The notes: generated by a model from the letters alone, not told the origin. A DNA stretch of 64,000 nucleotides from Paracoccus tibetensis (GCF_900102505.1 NZ_FMVT01000008.1:69952-133951), one strand, 5' to 3'; shown: positions 15,392 through 24,423, counted from the stretch's first letter. Program-made: numbers and translations.

Positions 15392-16351
15392 ATGAAGATT
15401 TGGACCCGTGCAGCCGCAGCTGCGCTGATGATGACGGTTGCCGCGCCCGCCATGGCGCAAGAGTGCATCGCGCCGGCGAACCCCGGCGGTGGCTGGGACT
15501 TCACCTGCCGCCAGATCGGCCGGATCATGACCGATCTGGGACTGGTGCCGAACATGGTGCAGGTGACCAACCTCGCCGGCGCGGGCGGCGGCGTCGCGTA
15601 CACGCAGGTCGTCAGCAAGCGCGGCAGCGACCCGGCCGTCTTCGTCGCGGCCTCGTCGGCCACCACCACGCGGCTGGCGCAGAACGCCTTCGCCGGGGCG
15701 ACCGCGGACCAGGTCCGGTGGGTCGGCTCGATCGGCGGCGATCCCGGCGTGATCGTCGTGGCGCAGGACAGCCCGTTCCAGGACCTGAAAGACCTTGTCG
15801 AAGCCATCAAGGCCGATCCCGGCAGCGTCGCCTTTGCCGGCGGTTCGGCGGTGGGCGGGTTCGACCACCTCAAGGTCCTGATGATGCTGGACAAGGCCGG
15901 CTTCGAGGACATGCGCGCGGTGAAATATGTCGGCCTCGACGGTGGCGCGGATGCCATCACGCAGACCGTGGGCGGCTTCACGCAGGCGATGACTGGCGAT
16001 CTGTCCGAGATCACCGGCTTCATCCGCTCGGGCGACGTGCGCCCCATCGCAGTCCTCTCCGAAAAGCGCGTGAGCGGGTTCGAGGACGTGCCGACCGCGA
16101 AAGAGCAGGGCGTGGACATCGTGGCGATGAACTGGCGCGGCATCTACGTCCCGAAGGACATCAGCGACGAGGACTACCAAGCCTGGGTCGAGAAGCTGCA
16201 GCAGGTCGGCGAATCCGAGCAGTGGCAGACCGTGATGGCCGAGAACGGCCTCGAGCCCTACATGATCCTCGGCGACGAGTTCCAGACCTTCGTCGACGCC
16301 AACATCGCCGAGATCCAAGAGGTCTCGCGCGAGATCGGGCTGCTGCAATGA
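15392..16351 (+). CDS. tctC: Tripartite tricarboxylate transporter substrate-binding protein
   Basis: 319 residues with a signal peptide (MKIWTRAAAAALMMTVAAPA, MAQ). The mature start ECIAPANPGGGWDFTCRQIG is the TctC signature that binds the substrate carboxylates. FVAASSATTTRLAQN, FAGGSAVGGFDHLKVLMML and YVGLDGGADAITQTVGGF follow family order. ATG 15392 has GGGAGGA five bases upstream. Stop overlaps tctB by ATGA. Substrate cannot be told from sequence; citrate-like or other carboxylates are possible. Confidence 0.93.
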   Translation: MKIWTRAAAAALMMTVAAPAMAQECIAPANPGGGWDFTCRQIGRIMTDLGLVPNMVQVTNLAGAGGGVAYTQVVSKRGSDPAVFVAASSATTTRLAQNAFAGATADQVRWVGSIGGDPGVIVVAQDSPFQDLKDLVEAIKADPGSVAFAGGSAVGGFDHLKVLMMLDKAGFEDMRAVKYVGLDGGADAITQTVGGFTQAMTGDLSEITGFIRSGDVRPIAVLSEKRVSGFEDVPTAKEQGVDIVAMNWRGIYVPKDISDEDYQAWVEKLQQVGESEQWQTVMAENGLEPYMILGDEFQTFVDANIAEIQEVSREIGLLQ

Positions 16352-16791
16352 TCCGCGGCGACCGCGTCTTCGGCGCGTTCATGATCGTGGTGGCACTGGG
16401 GTATATCCTCAGTGCCAGCAGCATCCCGACCAGCTTCATGTCGGACCCTGTCGGGCCGCGCATCTTCCCCTACATGATCGCGGGCGTCGTGATCCTGTGT
16501 TCGCTGGTCATGGTGCTGAAGCCCGATCCGGACCAGGACTGGCCGGCGGGACCGATGGTGCTGCAGCTGGGTCTCGCGCTGGCGGTGCTGGTCGCCTATG
16601 CCTATGCAATCACGCCGCTCGGCTTCCTGATCCCGACGACCGTCGCGGCCGGCGTGCTGAGCTGGCAGATCGGCGGGCGGCCCCTGCGGTCGGCCATCAC
16701 CGGGCTGGGGCTCGCCATCGGCCTCTTCGTTCTGTTCCGCGTCATCCTGGGCCTCGGCCTGCGCGGCCTGCCTGCTGGAATGGGATTCTGA
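16348..16791 (+). CDS. tctB: Tripartite tricarboxylate transporter small membrane subunit
   Basis: 147 residues with four hydrophobic segments: FGAFMIVVALGYILSASSIP, FPYMIAGVVILCSLVMVL, LQLGLALAVLVAYAYAIT and AITGLGLAIGLFVLFRVILG. The SDPVGPRIFP stretch is characteristic of TctB. Start overlaps the tctC stop by four bases; tctA begins four bases after its stop. TctB is the least conserved subunit, so identity leans on the gene order. Confidence 0.9.
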   Translation: MIRGDRVFGAFMIVVALGYILSASSIPTSFMSDPVGPRIFPYMIAGVVILCSLVMVLKPDPDQDWPAGPMVLQLGLALAVLVAYAYAITPLGFLIPTTVAAGVLSWQIGGRPLRSAITGLGLAIGLFVLFRVILGLGLRGLPAGMGF

Positions 16792-16795
16792 CATC

Positions 16796-18328
16796 ATGGA
16801 CATGATCTCCAACCTGGCGATGGGCTTCTCCATCGCCGTGACACCCTATACGCTGATCCTCGCGATCATCGGCTGCTTCGTCGGCACCATCATCGGCGCC
16901 CTGCCGGGCCTCGGCCCGTCGAACGGCGTCGCGCTGCTGATCCCGATCTCGTTCTCGATGGGGCTCGACGCCATCTCGGCGCTGGTGCTGCTGACCTCGG
17001 TCTATTACGGCGCCATGTATGGCGGGCGCATCAGCTCGATCCTGCTGAACATTCCGGGCGACGAGCCGGCGATGATGACCACGCTGGACGGCTATCCCAT
17101 GGCCCGGCAGGGCAAGGCGGCCGAGGCGCTGGTCGTCTCGGGCGTCGCGTCCTTCGTCGGCGCGCTGATGGCCACGATCGGCCTGATGGTCTTCGCCCCC
17201 TACCTGGCGCGCGTCGCCTACAGCTTCGGGCCGGCCGAGTATTTCGCGCTGTACCTGCTGGCCTTCTGCACGCTTGGCGGGATGGGCTCGTCCAACCAGG
17301 CCAAAGCCGCGCTGGCCGCGGCCATCGGGCTGGGCATCGCGATGATCGGCCTCGACAAGACCACCGGCATCCCGCGCTTCACCTTCGGCGAGCTGCACCT
17401 GATGGACGGGGTCGACTTCCTCGTCGCCATCGTCGGCCTGTTCGCCGTGGCCGAGGTGTTCCACTTCATCGAGAGCCACGGCAAGGACAGCGCCATCGGC
17501 GTCAAGCTGGGCAAGATCCTGGTGCCGTGGCGGATGCTGCGCCAGACCTTTGGCGCCATGATGCGCGGCACGGGGATCGGCTTCGTGGCGGGCGTGCTGC
17601 CGGGCGCGGGCGCCTCGCTCGGCTCGTTCCTCGCCTACATGGCCGAGAAATCGGTCGCGAAGGGCGCGGACAAGGCCAGCTTCGGCAAGGGCAACCCGCG
17701 CGGCGTCGCCGCCCCCGAGGCGGGCAACAATGCCGCGGCAGGTGGCGCCCTGGTGCCGATGCTGACGCTCGGGGTTCCGGGATCGGGCACCACGGCCGTC
17801 CTGCTGGCGCTGCTGCTGACGCTGAACATCACCCCCGGCCCGCTGCTCTTCGCCGAGCGGCCCGAGATCGTCTGGTCGCTGATCGCCTCGCTTCTGATCG
17901 CGAACGTGGTCCTGCTGCTGATGAACGTGCCGATGATCAAGGTCTTCGTGAAGATCCTCTCGGTGCCGGCCTGGGTGCTGCTGCCGGGCGTCACGATGAT
18001 CGCCTTCGTCGGGATCTACTCGCTCACCGGCTCCAGCTTCGACATGCTGATGATGGTGGCCTTCGGCGTTCTCGGCTACATCATGCGCAAGCTGGACATT
18101 CCGACGGTTCCGGTGATCCTTGGCATCCTGCTGGGCAACGCGATGGAGGACAACCTGCGCCGCGCCATGGTGCTGTCGAACGGCGACTGGACGTACCTGG
18201 TCAGCTCGCCGATCTCGATCGGGCTCTGGATCGCGGCCATCCTGGGCTTCGTAGCCCCGATCTTCCTGCGCCGCCTGCTGAAGAAGCCGCCGGTGCCGCA
18301 GACCGCGCCCGTGATGAACGAGGACTGA
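16796..18328 (+). CDS. tctA: Tripartite tricarboxylate transporter large membrane subunit
   Basis: 510 residues, about 11-12 membrane helices. Family signatures are clear: IGCFVGTIIGALPGLGPSNG near the N-terminus, YYGAMYGGRISSILLNIPGD, and VAAPEAGNNAAAGGALVPML with LGVPGSGTTAVLLALLL in the second half. TctA forms the sodium-coupled channel partnered by TctB and fed by TctC. One base separates its stop from the AtuA-like gene, indicating co-transcription. Confidence 0.95.
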   Translation: MDMISNLAMGFSIAVTPYTLILAIIGCFVGTIIGALPGLGPSNGVALLIPISFSMGLDAISALVLLTSVYYGAMYGGRISSILLNIPGDEPAMMTTLDGYPMARQGKAAEALVVSGVASFVGALMATIGLMVFAPYLARVAYSFGPAEYFALYLLAFCTLGGMGSSNQAKAALAAAIGLGIAMIGLDKTTGIPRFTFGELHLMDGVDFLVAIVGLFAVAEVFHFIESHGKDSAIGVKLGKILVPWRMLRQTFGAMMRGTGIGFVAGVLPGAGASLGSFLAYMAEKSVAKGADKASFGKGNPRGVAAPEAGNNAAAGGALVPMLTLGVPGSGTTAVLLALLLTLNITPGPLLFAERPEIVWSLIASLLIANVVLLLMNVPMIKVFVKILSVPAWVLLPGVTMIAFVGIYSLTGSSFDMLMMVAFGVLGYIMRKLDIPTVPVILGILLGNAMEDNLRRAMVLSNGDWTYLVSSPISIGLWIAAILGFVAPIFLRRLLKKPPVPQTAPVMNED

Positions 18329-18329
18329 C

Positions 18330-19691
18330 ATGCCGACACGCGTTCTGGTGCCTTCGGGCGTTCTGGGGCTGGGCTTCGACCGCGAGGCCTTGGCCCGCGG
18401 CGTCGCCGCCCGCCCCGACATCATCTGCATCGACGGGGGGTCCACCGACAGTGGGCCCTTCAGCCTTGGCGCCGGGCAGTCCAAGTATTCCCGCGCCGCC
18501 ACCAAGTCGGAATGGCGCGCCCTCATGCTGGCGCGGGCCGAGGCGGGCGTGCCGCTGGTCATCGGCACTGCCGGCACCTGCGGCACCGACAGCACCGTGG
18601 ACTGGATGTACGACATCACCGCCGAGCTGGCGCGCGAGCTGGGGCAGGAGCTGCGCGTCGCGCGCCTCTATTCCAGCCAGCCCGCCGCCCGCGTGGCCGA
18701 GGCGGCCGCCGCGGATCGCGTGACGCCCCTTCCGCCATCGCCCGAGCTGCGGCTGGAGGACCTCACCAACATCGTCGCGCTGGCGGGGGCCGAGCAGATC
18801 CAGGCCGCACTGGAGACCGGCGCCGACATCGTCATCGCCGGCCGCACCACTGACACCGCGACCATCGCGGCGCTGCCCCTGTCCCGCGGCGACGCGGCGG
18901 GCGGCGCCTGGCACGGCGCCAAGATCGGCGAATGCGGAGCCCTGTGTTCCACGAACCCGACCTCGGGCGTGATCTTGGTGGACTTCGACCAGACCGGCTT
19001 CACCGTCGAGCCCCTTGCCACCGGCGCCCGCTGCACCCCGCACTCGGTCAGCGCCCACATGCTCTACGAGAACTCGGACCCGTTCCGGCTGTTCGAGCCG
19101 GGCGGCTATCTGGACGTCACCGGCGCGACCTACACGGCGCTGGATGACCGGCGCGTGCGGGTCGAGGGCTCGGTCTGGGTGCCCGGCCGCTACACCGTGA
19201 AGCTCGAAGGCGCGCGGATCGCCGGCTACCAGACCACGATACTCGCCATCCTCCGCGACGCGCATTATGCGGCGAACGCGCAGGCATGGGTGGACCGGCT
19301 GACGGGCTTCCTGCACCGCGAGATCGAGACGCGCATGGGCCTGGCACGCGCCGACTACATGCTGGAGTTCCGCCTGATCGGCGTCGACGCGGCGCTTGGT
19401 GCGCTCGAGAACCGCACGGGCAGCCCGGTCGAGGTCGGCGTCCTGGGCATCATCACCGCGCGGACGCAGGCCGAGGCGTCCGAGATCGGCAAGCTGATCA
19501 ACCCCTTCGTCCTCCACTACCCGCTGACGGATGACGAAGACCTGCCGACCTTCGCCTTTCCCTACTCGCCCGCGACCACCGACCGCGGCGCGCTCTACGA
19601 GTTCGCGCTGAACCACGTCATGGTGCTGGACGATCCGATGTCGGCCTTCCGCATCGAGGTCAGCGAGATCCGCACGGAGGTGCCGGCATGA
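18330..19691 (+). CDS. AtuA-family (DUF1446) protein
   Basis: 453 residues. The family, named for acyclic terpene utilisation, has members throughout carboxylate and terpenoid catabolic clusters, but the reaction is not established. Signatures: DIICIDGGSTDSGPFSLGAG at the N-terminus, VIGTAGTCGTDSTVDWMYDI, VIAGRTTDTATIAALPLSRG, and KIGECGALCSTNPTSGVILV. It is translationally packed between tctA and the DUF4387 gene (ATGA overlap downstream), so it probably acts on what TctCBA imports or on a derived CoA ester; that is inference. Confidence 0.85.
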   Translation: MPTRVLVPSGVLGLGFDREALARGVAARPDIICIDGGSTDSGPFSLGAGQSKYSRAATKSEWRALMLARAEAGVPLVIGTAGTCGTDSTVDWMYDITAELARELGQELRVARLYSSQPAARVAEAAAADRVTPLPPSPELRLEDLTNIVALAGAEQIQAALETGADIVIAGRTTDTATIAALPLSRGDAAGGAWHGAKIGECGALCSTNPTSGVILVDFDQTGFTVEPLATGARCTPHSVSAHMLYENSDPFRLFEPGGYLDVTGATYTALDDRRVRVEGSVWVPGRYTVKLEGARIAGYQTTILAILRDAHYAANAQAWVDRLTGFLHREIETRMGLARADYMLEFRLIGVDAALGALENRTGSPVEVGVLGIITARTQAEASEIGKLINPFVLHYPLTDDEDLPTFAFPYSPATTDRGALYEFALNHVMVLDDPMSAFRIEVSEIRTEVPA

Positions 19692-19984
19692 CCATCGGCG
19701 ATCTCGTCCTGAAGGTCCGCTCGAAGAACGCCGGCCCGTTCTGGGTGACCATCGACGTCTTCTGCGGCCGCCCCGAGGTGTTCGAACGGCTGACCCGGAC
19801 CCTGCGGACCGAGGATGTCGCCCGGCTCTACCAGGTGGCGCCGGACCAGTTGAAGCGCTTCGACATCCCGGATCTCAGGGTCATCAAGTTCAGCCTGCCG
19901 CGCCCGGTCGTGCAGGGCTCGGCGGCCGACCGCGACATGCACGGCGCCCAGTACGCCGCCCTGCTGGAAGAGATGTCCTTGTGA
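19688..19984 (+). CDS. DUF4387 protein, partner of the AtuA-like protein
   Basis: 98 residues. DUF4387 proteins are regularly encoded directly after AtuA-family genes and are thought to form a pair or complex with them. Visible pattern: LVLKVRSKNAGPFWVTIDVF, then VARLYQVAPDQLKRFDIPDL and FSLPRPVVQGSAADRDMHGA, matching the family. ATG overlaps the preceding stop by four bases. Last gene of the tctCBA operon. Confidence 0.85.
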   Translation: MTIGDLVLKVRSKNAGPFWVTIDVFCGRPEVFERLTRTLRTEDVARLYQVAPDQLKRFDIPDLRVIKFSLPRPVVQGSAADRDMHGAQYAALLEEMSL

Positions 19985-20014
19985 CAGGGACGCGCGTCCA
20001 CGCGGCGCGCATTC

Positions 20015-20029
20015 TGGTCATCATGACCA
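20015..20029. promoter_or_regulatory. 15-bp palindrome TGGTCATCATGACCA
   Basis: Near-perfect dyad (seven-base arms around one C) in the 195-bp gap between the DUF4387 gene and the DedA gene. Its arms are too short to be a good terminator; an operator is more likely. An in-frame mini reading frame of 13 codons (20023-20064, MTIAPPIMATGGA) starts within it but has no good ribosome-binding site. Confidence 0.35.
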
Positions 20030-20059
20030 TCGCGCCGCCGATCATGGCGACGGGAGGGG

Positions 20060-20076
20060 CTTAAGGTGCCCTTAAG
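20060..20076 (+). terminator. CTTAAGG-tgc-CCTTAAG hairpin followed by AAAA
   Basis: Perfect seven-base arms with a three-base loop, 76 bases after the DUF4387 stop. On the plus strand it is followed by AAAA rather than T, so a terminator role for the tct operon is uncertain; an operator for dedA is the alternative. Confidence 0.35.
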
Positions 20077-20179
20077 AAAATCCCAGAAGTACCGGCTCCT
20101 GTCGAATGACGGATCATGTATCTGTCTCCGGCCGGAGAGGGCGAACCGCGTCTAGTGCGAGACAGGCAGGAGAAGCGCC

Positions 20180-20755
20180 ATGTCGCTAGAGAACCTTATC
20201 GCAGATTACGGCGGTGCCGGGCTGTTTGTCGGCTCTGCGGCCGAGGGCGAGGCGGTCGCAATGCTGGGAGGTGTCATGGCGCATCGCGGGCTGCTGGCGT
20301 TCCGCGATGCGGTGCTGGCCGTGGCGGCAGGCTCGTTCCTCGTGGACCTGGCCTGCTGCCTGATCGGTCGTGCCTTCCGGCAGAGCCCCCGCGTCCGCCG
20401 CCTGCAGGGCAGCGCCGCCGGACGGCGCGTGCTGGCCCGTTTCGACCGGCACCCGAACCTCTTCGTCTTCAGCTTCCGCTTCCTCTACGGAATGCGCGCC
20501 GCCAGTGCCCTGACCATCGGCACGACCGGCTTCCCGCTCGGAAGCTTCGTCCTGCTGAACGCGTCCGCGGCGCTGGTCTGGGCGCTCATGTTCGTGTCGA
20601 TCGGGTTTGCCTCGGGGCAGGCCGTCGCGGCCGTGTTCGGCCCCCTGAGCATCCACCGGCATCTAGCGCTGGCGGGCGGTCTGATCATCGCGGCAACGCT
20701 CGCCGCCGCGGTCTTCTTGCACAAGGCCCGGCGGGACCGGGCGGCGCGGGCCTAG
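20180..20755 (+). CDS. DedA-family membrane protein
   Basis: 191 residues, shorter than many DedA proteins. Core motifs are present: the acidic loop GSAAEGEAVAMLGGVMAHRG near the N-terminus, LAVAAGSFLVDLACCLIGRA, and FVFSFRFLYGMRAASALTIG, which matches the F.RF..G.R...... motif of DedA/SNARE-associated (VTT) proteins implicated in lipid-carrier flipping. The end is three hydrophobic segments. AGGAG precedes ATG 20180 by ten bases. It overlaps the convergent DUF3072 gene by four bases. Confidence 0.85.
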   Translation: MSLENLIADYGGAGLFVGSAAEGEAVAMLGGVMAHRGLLAFRDAVLAVAAGSFLVDLACCLIGRAFRQSPRVRRLQGSAAGRRVLARFDRHPNLFVFSFRFLYGMRAASALTIGTTGFPLGSFVLLNASAALVWALMFVSIGFASGQAVAAVFGPLSIHRHLALAGGLIIAATLAAAVFLHKARRDRAARA

Positions 20756-20970
20756 GACTGGCCCAGCTTCTCCTTCAGCGCGTCGATGCGGCGCGAGGCT
20801 TCGGCCTTGTCGATCTTTTCGTCGAAGGCCTCCGGATCGTCCGCCTGCTCGCTGAGGGTCTTGAGATAGGACGCCTGCGCGCCGGTCATCGGGTCGTCGC
20901 CGCTGACCCAGGCATCGGGGTCCTTCTGGGCATTGTCGGTCGGGTGGGTCTTGGGGTTCGTGTCGTCCAT
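20752..20970 (-). CDS. Small DUF3072 protein
   Basis: 72 residues, hydrophilic and acidic. The middle segment DDPMTGAQASYLKTLSEQAD is the DUF3072 core (DPMT.AQ..YL..L.E.A). An excellent GAAGGAGGT lies five bases before ATG 20970. Function unknown. Convergent with dedA, 3' ends overlapping four bases. Confidence 0.85.
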   Translation of the reverse strand: MDDTNPKTHPTDNAQKDPDAWVSGDDPMTGAQASYLKTLSEQADDPEAFDEKIDKAEASRRIDALKEKLGQS

Positions 20971-21030
20971 CTGGACCTCCTTCGGCTGCGGAGGAAAACC
21001 CGCAGCCAGCCCAGAAGTTCCTCTTCCGTT

Positions 21031-21351
21031 CTAGCCCTCGCGCCCCTTGCGCTGGATCGAGCTGAAGCCCTCGAAGCGCGGCGAGCCGGAATAGAGCTTC
21101 CGCGTCTCGCCTGCCCGCGCATGCGAGGCGCGGAACTGCTCGGAGGTGGTCCAGGCGCGGAAGGCGTCCTCGCTTTCCCAGACCGTGTGCGAGGCGTAGA
21201 GGCGGCTGCCGTCCTCCTCGGGACCTTTCAGCATGTGGAACTCAACGAAGCCTGGCATCTGGTGCAGGTGGCTTTCGCGGGCCAGCCACATCTCCTCGAA
21301 CTCGGCGGCGTTCTCGACCGGCACGGTGAAGCGGTTCATCGCAAGAAACAT
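21031..21351 (-). CDS. Antibiotic-biosynthesis-monooxygenase / IsdG-like protein
   Basis: 106 residues, ferredoxin-like dimeric alpha+beta barrel. MFLAMNRFTVPVENAAEFEE carries the Asn of IsdG-type heme-degrading enzymes; HTVWESEDAFRAWTTSEQF and a following His (ASHARA) supply the Trp/His positions of that family. This suggests heme oxygenation, but many ABM proteins do other things. ATG 21351 is chosen for AAAGGA five bases upstream. Divergent from the SelT-like gene. Confidence 0.8.
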   Translation of the reverse strand: MFLAMNRFTVPVENAAEFEEMWLARESHLHQMPGFVEFHMLKGPEEDGSRLYASHTVWESEDAFRAWTTSEQFRASHARAGETRKLYSGSPRFEGFSSIQRKGREG

Positions 21352-21452
21352 GGGCGTCCTTTCGGGTCTGTTCGGCGCGAGCGTCCCCGATGCCCCTGCC
21401 GGGGTCAACCCGCCCGCTTGCGGCTGCGGCGGCGCGCCGCTAGCCTGCCCCG

Positions 21453-21731
21453 ATGACCGACCGGCCCCGCATCACGATCCGCTACTGCACGGGATGCAAC
21501 TGGCTGCTGCGCGCCGCCTGGATCGCGCAGGAGCTGCTGCAGACCTTCGGCGAGGACCTGGGCGAGGTGGCGCTCGTCCCCGGCAACGGCGGCATCTACG
21601 AGATCGCGGTGGACGGCCATGTGATCTGGGACCGCAAGACTGACGGCGGCTTCCCCGGCCCGCGCGACGTCAAGCAGCGCCTGCGCGACATCATCGCGCC
21701 CGAGCGCGATCTGGGCCATCTGGACCGCTAG
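21453..21731 (+). CDS. Rdx / SelT-SelW-SelH-family thioredoxin-like protein
   Basis: 92 residues. ITIRYCTGCNWLLRAAWIAQ holds the CxxC redox motif in the form typical of bacterial cysteine homologues of selenoprotein W; LQTFGEDLGEVALVPGNGGI and WDRKTDGGFPGPRDVKQRLR are the family's other blocks. Predicted thiol redox protein, partner unknown. From its stop to the tRNA at 21974 there are about 240 bases in which no gene or clear signal is seen. Confidence 0.88.
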   Translation: MTDRPRITIRYCTGCNWLLRAAWIAQELLQTFGEDLGEVALVPGNGGIYEIAVDGHVIWDRKTDGGFPGPRDVKQRLRDIIAPERDLGHLDR

Positions 21732-21973
21732 GCCTCGTCCGGCGCGGCACCGGCATCCCCGCCCGAGGCGCTCGGCCAAGTCATGGGCACAATGTGGTAG
21801 GTCCGCGCGCAAGCTCAGCAGCGCGAGGTGCTGCACTCAAAGCCTCAGAAGAGTGATGGAGCCGAAGCCAATCCGTCCGAACCGATCTTTCACGACGCAG
21901 TTCTGAGACGCAAGGGGACATGATCGCGCGGGATCCGCACAAAACTGGGCTGATCACCAGCTTCTCTGATACG

Positions 21974-22063
21974 TGGCGGAGGCGGTGGGATTCGAACCCA
22001 CGGTGGGCTTTCACCCACGTCGGTTTTCAAGACCGGTGCAATCAACCACTCTGCCACGCCTCC
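21974..22063 (-). tRNA. tRNA-Ser (UGA anticodon)
   Basis: 90 nt including encoded CCA. The acceptor GGAGGCG pairs with CGCCTCC, discriminator G. The anticodon loop reads CTTGAAA in the context CGGTCTTGAAAACCG (anticodon TGA). A long variable arm (GTGGGTGAAAGCCCAC) and T-arm GGTTCGAATCC confirm tRNA-Ser. Confidence 0.97.
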
Positions 22064-22104
22064 GACCCCTGCCGCTTAGCCTGCGGCAAAGGGCAGTGCA
22101 ACCG

Positions 22105-22599
22105 TCAGCGGCTCAGCGTCAGCACGCGGTCGGCGCCGGTGATCTCGACGGCGCGCAGGCGGTTCAGCTGGATGGTGCTGAAGGGCAAGGCGACCGTGAT
22201 CGTGTCGGTCGCGGGTGCGGCGGGCAGCGCGGCGGGATCGCCCTCGGCCGGGGGTACGGCGATGAAGCGCAGGCGCAGGATGCCGTCCGCGTCCGGGGCG
22301 AGGCGGCTGCCGGGCTGGAGCCGCGTGGTGACCAGCGCCGCGGAATGGTAGCCCTTGCGCGGGGCGAAGCCGCGCACCACCAGAAGCCGTCCCTCGTTCA
22401 GGGGCTGCCACTCGGCGCCCAGAAGCTGCGGGACCAGCGGCAGCTGCTCGCGCGCGACATAGCCGCCCTCGGGCTCGAGGCTCGCGGGCGCGGCCCGGCC
22501 GCCGCCCCAGTTGGCCGGGTTCAGCCGGCTGTCGGCCAGCCGCCCGCAGCCGCCCAAGGCGAGGGCCGCGATCAGCAGAGGCAGGGTCAGTGATTTCAT
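22105..22599 (-). CDS. Predicted outer-membrane or periplasmic lipoprotein
   Basis: 164 residues. The N-terminus MKSLTLPLLIAALALGGCG is a lipoprotein signal with the lipobox ALGGC and Gly at +2. The body (NPANWGGGRAAPASLEPEGG, then LVVRGFAPRKGYHSAALVTT and FIAVPPAEGDP) has no domain recognised here; similar small lipoproteins are common near sufE in rhodobacteria. AGGGA lies eight bases before ATG 22599. Divergent from sufE; tRNA-Ser lies just downstream. Confidence 0.75.
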   Translation of the reverse strand: MKSLTLPLLIAALALGGCGRLADSRLNPANWGGGRAAPASLEPEGGYVAREQLPLVPQLLGAEWQPLNEGRLLVVRGFAPRKGYHSAALVTTRLQPGSRLAPDADGILRLRFIAVPPAEGDPAALPAAPATDTITVALPFSTIQLNRLRAVEITGADRVLTLSR

Positions 22600-22714
22600 G
22601 GCGGCATCCCTCGGCTTTTGCGGCCAAGTGTTAGGGCAAAGCGCTTGCGGCGAAAACCCTCTTTGACCTTCCCCGGCGCGCGGGCTACCCCTGCCGGACC
22701 GACAGGAGAACGCC

Positions 22715-23125
22715 ATGGCCAGCCCCGCCTTCGAAGAGATCGCCGACACCTTCGAGTTCCTCGAGGACTGGGAGGACCGCTACCGCCACGTGATCGAACT
22801 GGGCCGCGCCATGCCGCCGCTGGACCCCGCGCTGCAGGTCCCCGCGACGAAGGTCGAGGGCTGCGCGAGCCAGGTCTGGATCATGCCGAGGATCGAGGCG
22901 CGCCGCTTCGACTTCCAAGGCGAAAGCGACGCGATGATCGTGCGCGGGCTCATCGCCATCCTGCACGCGCTCTACGCGGGCCTGCCGGTAGACGAGGTCG
23001 AGCGGGTGAACGCCCAGGCCGAGCTGGCGCGGCTTGGGCTGGACGAGCATCTGTCGGCGCAGCGCTCGAACGGGCTACGGGCGATGATCGGCCGGATCAG
23101 GCAGCTGGCCGCCGACGCAGGCTGA
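22715..23125 (+). CDS. sufE: SufE-family cysteine desulfuration protein
   Basis: 136 residues. SufE accepts persulfide sulfur from the SufS desulfurase for Fe-S cluster assembly. [29 protein letters not shown] and [10 protein letters not shown], with the acceptor Cys in GCASQVW, are diagnostic. ATG 22715 has AGGAG seven bases upstream. No suf operon is adjacent. Its last 29 bases overlap the convergent mnmA 3' end. Confidence 0.93.
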   Translation: MASPAFEEIADTFEFLEDWEDRYRHVIELGRAMPPLDPALQVPATKVEGCASQVWIMPRIEARRFDFQGESDAMIVRGLIAILHALYAGLPVDEVERVNAQAELARLGLDEHLSAQRSNGLRAMIGRIRQLAADAG

Positions 23126-24266
23126 TCCAACCGCCGCCCAGAACGCGGGTGCCGCCGGCCTCGTAGAAGACGCAGGCCTGGCCGGGGCTGACGCCCTCCT
23201 CGGGGTCCAGCAGCTCGACCTCCGCGCGGCGCCCGGACAGGGCGCGCAGGATCGCCGGCCGGGGCGGGCGGGTCGAGCGGATGCGGACCTCGCATTGGAT
23301 CTCGCCTTCGAAGGAGCCGTCGCCGAGCCAGTTCACCTCCGTCAGGTTGACAGTCGTGGTCGCCAGTGCCGATTTCGGGCCGACAACGACGCGCCGCGTC
23401 TCGGGCTCGAGCCGCAGGACATAAAGCGGATCGCCGAGGCCGCCGATGCCGAGGCCGCGCCGCTGGCCAATCGTGTAATGGATCACCCCCCGGTGCGTGC
23501 CGAGGACACGTCCGCCCTCATCCACGATCTCGCCCGGATCGGCGGCGCCCGGCCGCAGCTTCTCGATGACCGAGGCATAGTCGCCGTTCGGCACGAAGCA
23601 GATGTCTTGGCTGTCCGGCTTGTCCGCCACGATCAACCCAAACGCTTCCGCCATCGCCCGCGTCTCGGCCTTGCTGGCAAGGTGGCCAAGCGGGAAGCGC
23701 AGGAAATCCAGCTGCTCCTGCGTCGTGGAGAACAGGAAATAGCTCTGATCGCGCGCCGGATCGGCCGCCATGTGCAGCTCGGCTTTCGCGCCCCTCCGGC
23801 GCTGGATGTAGTGGCCGGTCGCCATGCAATCGGCATCGAGATCGCGCGCGGTCTCCAGCAGGTCGCGGAACTTCACCCGCTCGTTGCAGCGAATGCAGGG
23901 GACGGGCGTCGCGCCCGCGAGATACGCGTCGGCGAACTCGTCGATGACCGACTCGCGGAACTTGTTCTCGTAATCGAGGACGTAATGGGGAAAGCCCATC
24001 CGCTCGGCGACACGGCGCGCGTCGTGGATGTCCTGCCCCGCGCAGCAGGCGCCCTTCTTGGCCAGCGCCGCGCCGTGATCGTAAAGCTGAAGCGTCACGC
24101 CGATGACGTCATAGCCCTCGGCCTTCAGCTGCGCGGCCACGACCGAACTGTCGACGCCGCCCGACATCGCCACGACCACGCGCGTCTCGGCCGGCGGCTT
24201 GGCAAAGCCGAGGCTGTTGACGGAGGCGTCGCCGAAAGGCGGGCGCGGCAGGCTCAGGGCGGTCAT
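23097..24266 (-). CDS. mnmA: tRNA-specific 2-thiouridylase MnmA
   Basis: 389 residues. It thiolates U34 of Lys, Glu and Gln tRNAs using sulfur relayed to it. The PP-loop [39 protein letters not shown], the catalytic Cys pair ([14 protein letters not shown] and later GDSQDIC-like [16 protein letters not shown]) and [10 protein letters not shown] are all present. The N-terminal extension of about 25 residues before the PP-loop is usual for alphaproteobacteria. AGGAG precedes ATG 24266. Tail-to-tail with sufE, itself a sulfur-transfer protein. Confidence 0.95.
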   Translation of the reverse strand: MTALSLPRPPFGDASVNSLGFAKPPAETRVVVAMSGGVDSSVVAAQLKAEGYDVIGVTLQLYDHGAALAKKGACCAGQDIHDARRVAERMGFPHYVLDYENKFRESVIDEFADAYLAGATPVPCIRCNERVKFRDLLETARDLDADCMATGHYIQRRRGAKAELHMAADPARDQSYFLFSTTQEQLDFLRFPLGHLASKAETRAMAEAFGLIVADKPDSQDICFVPNGDYASVIEKLRPGAADPGEIVDEGGRVLGTHRGVIHYTIGQRRGLGIGGLGDPLYVLRLEPETRRVVVGPKSALATTTVNLTEVNWLGDGSFEGEIQCEVRIRSTRPPRPAILRALSGRRAEVELLDPEEGVSPGQACVFYEAGGTRVLGGGWISLRRRPAA

Positions 24267-24423
24267 GAGGGTCTCCTGGCCCCGTGACGGGGGGCGGGCA
24301 AGCGGCGGAATGCGTCAAAATATAGACAACAAGGCCTCGATCACAACCCGCAAGCCGGTTTCGATTAACCGCAAGGCAATCGCGATCTGCGAATTTCTGC
24401 GTGAAGTCTGAGGGACAGGTGGA

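Noticed and set aside
14767..16791. Very long plus-strand frame starting inside tctD
   Set aside because: Only its end (16348-16791) is coding, as tctB; the rest is antisense or out of frame to tctD and tctC.
21732..21973. Possible gene or integrase remnant between the SelT-like gene and tRNA-Ser
   Set aside because: No convincing translation or attachment repeat; left as unassigned.
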